A DNA stretch of 6,892 nucleotides, from NCBI GenBank assembly GCA_023430625.1, contig JAEZAA010000173.1, positions 1 to 6,892 of the forward strand, written 5' to 3'. The stretch is from Pseudomonadota bacterium (GTDB taxonomy: Bacteria > Pseudomonadota > Gammaproteobacteria > Pseudomonadales > Oleiphilaceae). The stretch's first letter is position 1. Every line of letters starts with the position of its first letter. Below are positions 5,407-6,892 of this stretch, piece by piece. The position numbers and the translations under genes are program-made. The notes under the pieces are model-generated. The model had not been told where the DNA came from. It made no database searches and worked only from the letters and a program-made list of their open reading frames with translations.

Positions 5407-6407
5407 CGCGGCGCATACTCCAGCACATCCGAATAGAAGTGGGCCTGGTTCAGGCCCTTCTCCGCTAAGCAGTCATACAGCGTATACACCATGGTGGGTG
5501 AGCCGCTGACGAACACCCGGCAGTTGCTCACATCCTCATGGCGGCTGCTGACCGCGTTGCACAGCTCTTCGTGATGCCCCTGCCAGTCGCTGTCGGCATT
5601 GTCCGCCGCAATGGGCACAAAGAAGACGTTGGCGTGCTGCAGTTGCCACTGCTCCGGCAGTTCCCGCATGTACATCTCACTTAAGGTCCGGGTTCCCCAA
5701 TAGATATGCAAGGGTGCGCTGAAGCCTTGGGCCAGCAGTTGCTCGGCAATGCTTTTGATCTGGGCGAAGCCGGTGCCGGCGGCTACCAGGATCACGGGTT
5801 CGTTGGGAATCTCGGTCAGGCAGGCGCGGCCAAAGGGCAGTTCGACCCGCACCGTCGAGTTCTCCTGTAGATAGCGCAGAATCTCGATCGCATTGCCGCG
5901 TCCGGCCGGCGCTTCCACGTGCAACTCCAGCTGCCGCCCGTCCGGGGCATTGGCGATGGAGAAGAAGGCTCCCTCCACGCCGGGGATTTCCAGCACCAGA
6001 TATTGGCCGGCGTTGAATTCCAGCTTGCGCCCCGCTGGCGCCAGTAAACGAACTCGGTAGATATCGGCGCCAAGCGCTTCGATGGAACTGACTTGGCAGG
6101 CAAGACGGCGCACAGCATATTCTCCGGGAGCGAGCAGGGTGTGAATTTCAATCGTACAGTCAGACTCCGCCTCGGCTAAGCAGAGCAGCAGTTCGTCGGC
6201 CGGCGCCTCGCCCGCCTGGACGCGGGTGGCGCGGTTGCGAAGCTGGCAGGAGCCGGCCAGCAGCCGCACCTGGCACACCTCGCAGACGCCGTTGTCGCAG
6301 CTGTGCAGCATCTTGAAGCCAAGTCGCTGACCGGCTTCCAACATCGTTTCCCCGGGACGTGCCTCGATGGTCAGACCACGGGGCTGCAAAAGGATCTTGT
6401 GGTTCAT
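5400..6407 (-). CDS. Fused [2Fe-2S] ferredoxin / FAD-NAD(P)H reductase (annotated elsewhere as CDP-6-deoxy-glucoseen reductase-like)
   Basis: The 335-residue electron-transfer protein combines two modules. Residues 1-90 are a plant-type ferredoxin domain with C37-X4-C42-X2-C45-X30-C76 as cluster ligands. Residues about 100-335 are a ferredoxin-reductase domain like E. coli Fre: the flavin segment AFFSIANAP (147-155), LPFGRACL (190-197), the NAD(P)H loop AAGTGFAQIKSI (209-220), YWGTR (236-240) and a C-terminal FYSDVLEYAP (324-333). The usual Arg of the RxFS/RxYS flavin-phosphate motif is Ala147. Its ATG overlaps the ubiD stop by one base (TGATG), so translation is probably coupled to ubiD. A role next to UbiD could be to supply electrons or reduced flavin; this is inference. 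Deoxysugar synthesis, which the common annotation implies, has no support here. The stop codon is tandemly duplicated. Confidence 0.9.
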   Translation of the reverse strand: MNHKILLQPRGLTIEARPGETMLEAGQRLGFKMLHSCDNGVCEVCQVRLLAGSCQLRNRATRVQAGEAPADELLLCLAEAESDCTIEIHTLLAPGEYAVRRLACQVSSIEALGADIYRVRLLAPAGRKLEFNAGQYLVLEIPGVEGAFFSIANAPDGRQLELHVEAPAGRGNAIEILRYLQENSTVRVELPFGRACLTEIPNEPVILVAAGTGFAQIKSIAEQLLAQGFSAPLHIYWGTRTLSEMYMRELPEQWQLQHANVFFVPIAADNADSDWQGHHEELCNAVSSRHEDVSNCRVFVSGSPTMVYTLYDCLAEKGLNQAHFYSDVLEYAPRG

Positions 6408-6892
6408 CAGTCGATGCCGAGCTCCGACCAGATGCTGTCCACATGGGCCTTGACCGCCGGGTCCATCTCAATGGGCCGGCCCCATTCCCGCTGGGTTTCG
6501 CCGGGCCATTTGTTGGTGGCATCCAGGCCCATTTTCGAGCCCAGGCCGGAGACCGGCGAGGCGAAATCCAGATAGTCAATCGGCGTGTTGTCGATCATCA
6601 CCGTGTCGCGACTCGGGTCCATGCGGGTGGTGATGGCCCAGATGACGTCCTTCCAGTCCCGCGCGTTGATGTCGTCGTCGGTGACGATCACGAACTTGGT
6701 GTACATGAACTGGCGCAGGAACGACCAGACCCCGAGCATGACCCGCTTGGCGTGGCCCGGGTACTGCTTTTTGATGGTGACCACGGCCAGCCGGTAGGAG
6801 CAGCCTTCCGGCGGCAGGTAGAAATCCACGATCTCCGGGAACTGCTTCTGCAGGATCGGCACGAACACTTCGTTGAGCGCCACGCCCAGCAC
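6407..6892 (-). CDS. ubiD: UbiD, 4-hydroxy-3-polyprenylbenzoate decarboxylase (C-terminal third, partial)
   Basis: The last 161 residues are present; about two-thirds of the protein (usually about 490 residues) lies beyond the window edge. The enzyme decarboxylates the polyprenylated ring precursor of ubiquinone using prenylated FMN made by UbiX. Recognition is strong: TDDDINARDW (71-80 of the fragment), DVIWAITTRMDPSRDT (82-97), TPIDYLDFASPVSGLGSKMG (103-122) and LDATNKWPGETQREWGRP (123-140) are near-identical to the E. coli UbiD tail. The prFMN site and the main catalytic glutamate belong to the missing part. The first visible codon, GTG at the window edge, is internal and not a start. The stop TGA (6409-6407) overlaps the start of the reductase gene, mirroring the ubiD-fre pairing of E. 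coli. Confidence 0.97.
   Translation of the reverse strand: MLGVALNEVFVPILQKQFPEIVDFYLPPEGCSYRLAVVTIKKQYPGHAKRVMLGVWSFLRQFMYTKFVIVTDDDINARDWKDVIWAITTRMDPSRDTVMIDNTPIDYLDFASPVSGLGSKMGLDATNKWPGETQREWGRPIEMDPAVKAHVDSIWSELGID

Overview
The window is a GC-rich chromosomal segment of a gammaproteobacterium. All recognisable genes are core metabolic or regulatory genes; no phage, plasmid, IS or CRISPR sequence is visible. The order (sensor kinase end)-algR-hemC-hemD-hemX-hemY is the one known from Pseudomonas and related marine orders. Convergent ubiD plus a ferredoxin-reductase gene directly after hemY differs from the P. aeruginosa arrangement as I recall it. This suggests a non-Pseudomonas relative such as an Alcanivorax- or Marinobacter-type organism, but the genus is an inference.

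Layout on the + strand: 1-52 holds the last codons of an upstream gene, probably an AlgZ/FimS-type histidine kinase. 102-857 is a LytTR response regulator of the AlgR type. 936-1871 is hemC and 1896-2681 is hemD, which make uroporphyrinogen III. After hemD comes a 223-base gap with a striking 17-bp tandem repeat and then an AT-rich stretch that probably carries a promoter. hemX (2905-4095) and hemY (4092-5357) follow; they overlap by four bases and encode membrane proteins of the heme operon. On the - strand, transcribed towards hemY, are the 3' third of ubiD (6892-6407, running off the window) and a fused [2Fe-2S] ferredoxin/flavin reductase (6407-5400) that overlaps ubiD by one base.

The genes serve tetrapyrrole synthesis (hemC, hemD, hemX, hemY) and ubiquinone synthesis (ubiD and perhaps the reductase). 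Both supply the respiratory chain, and a two-component regulator sits upstream.

I see no new multigene system. The unusual content lies in the short non-coding segments. Three gene ends carry short tandem repeats that include the stop codon itself: the upstream kinase (degenerate, hexamer-based), hemD (17 bp, five copies plus a remnant) and the reductase (15 bp, two copies). hemC has a perfect 8-bp inverted repeat just before its ribosome-binding site. The hem cluster is split by an AT-rich control-like region. The reductase lacks the usual arginine in its flavin-binding RxFS-type motif.
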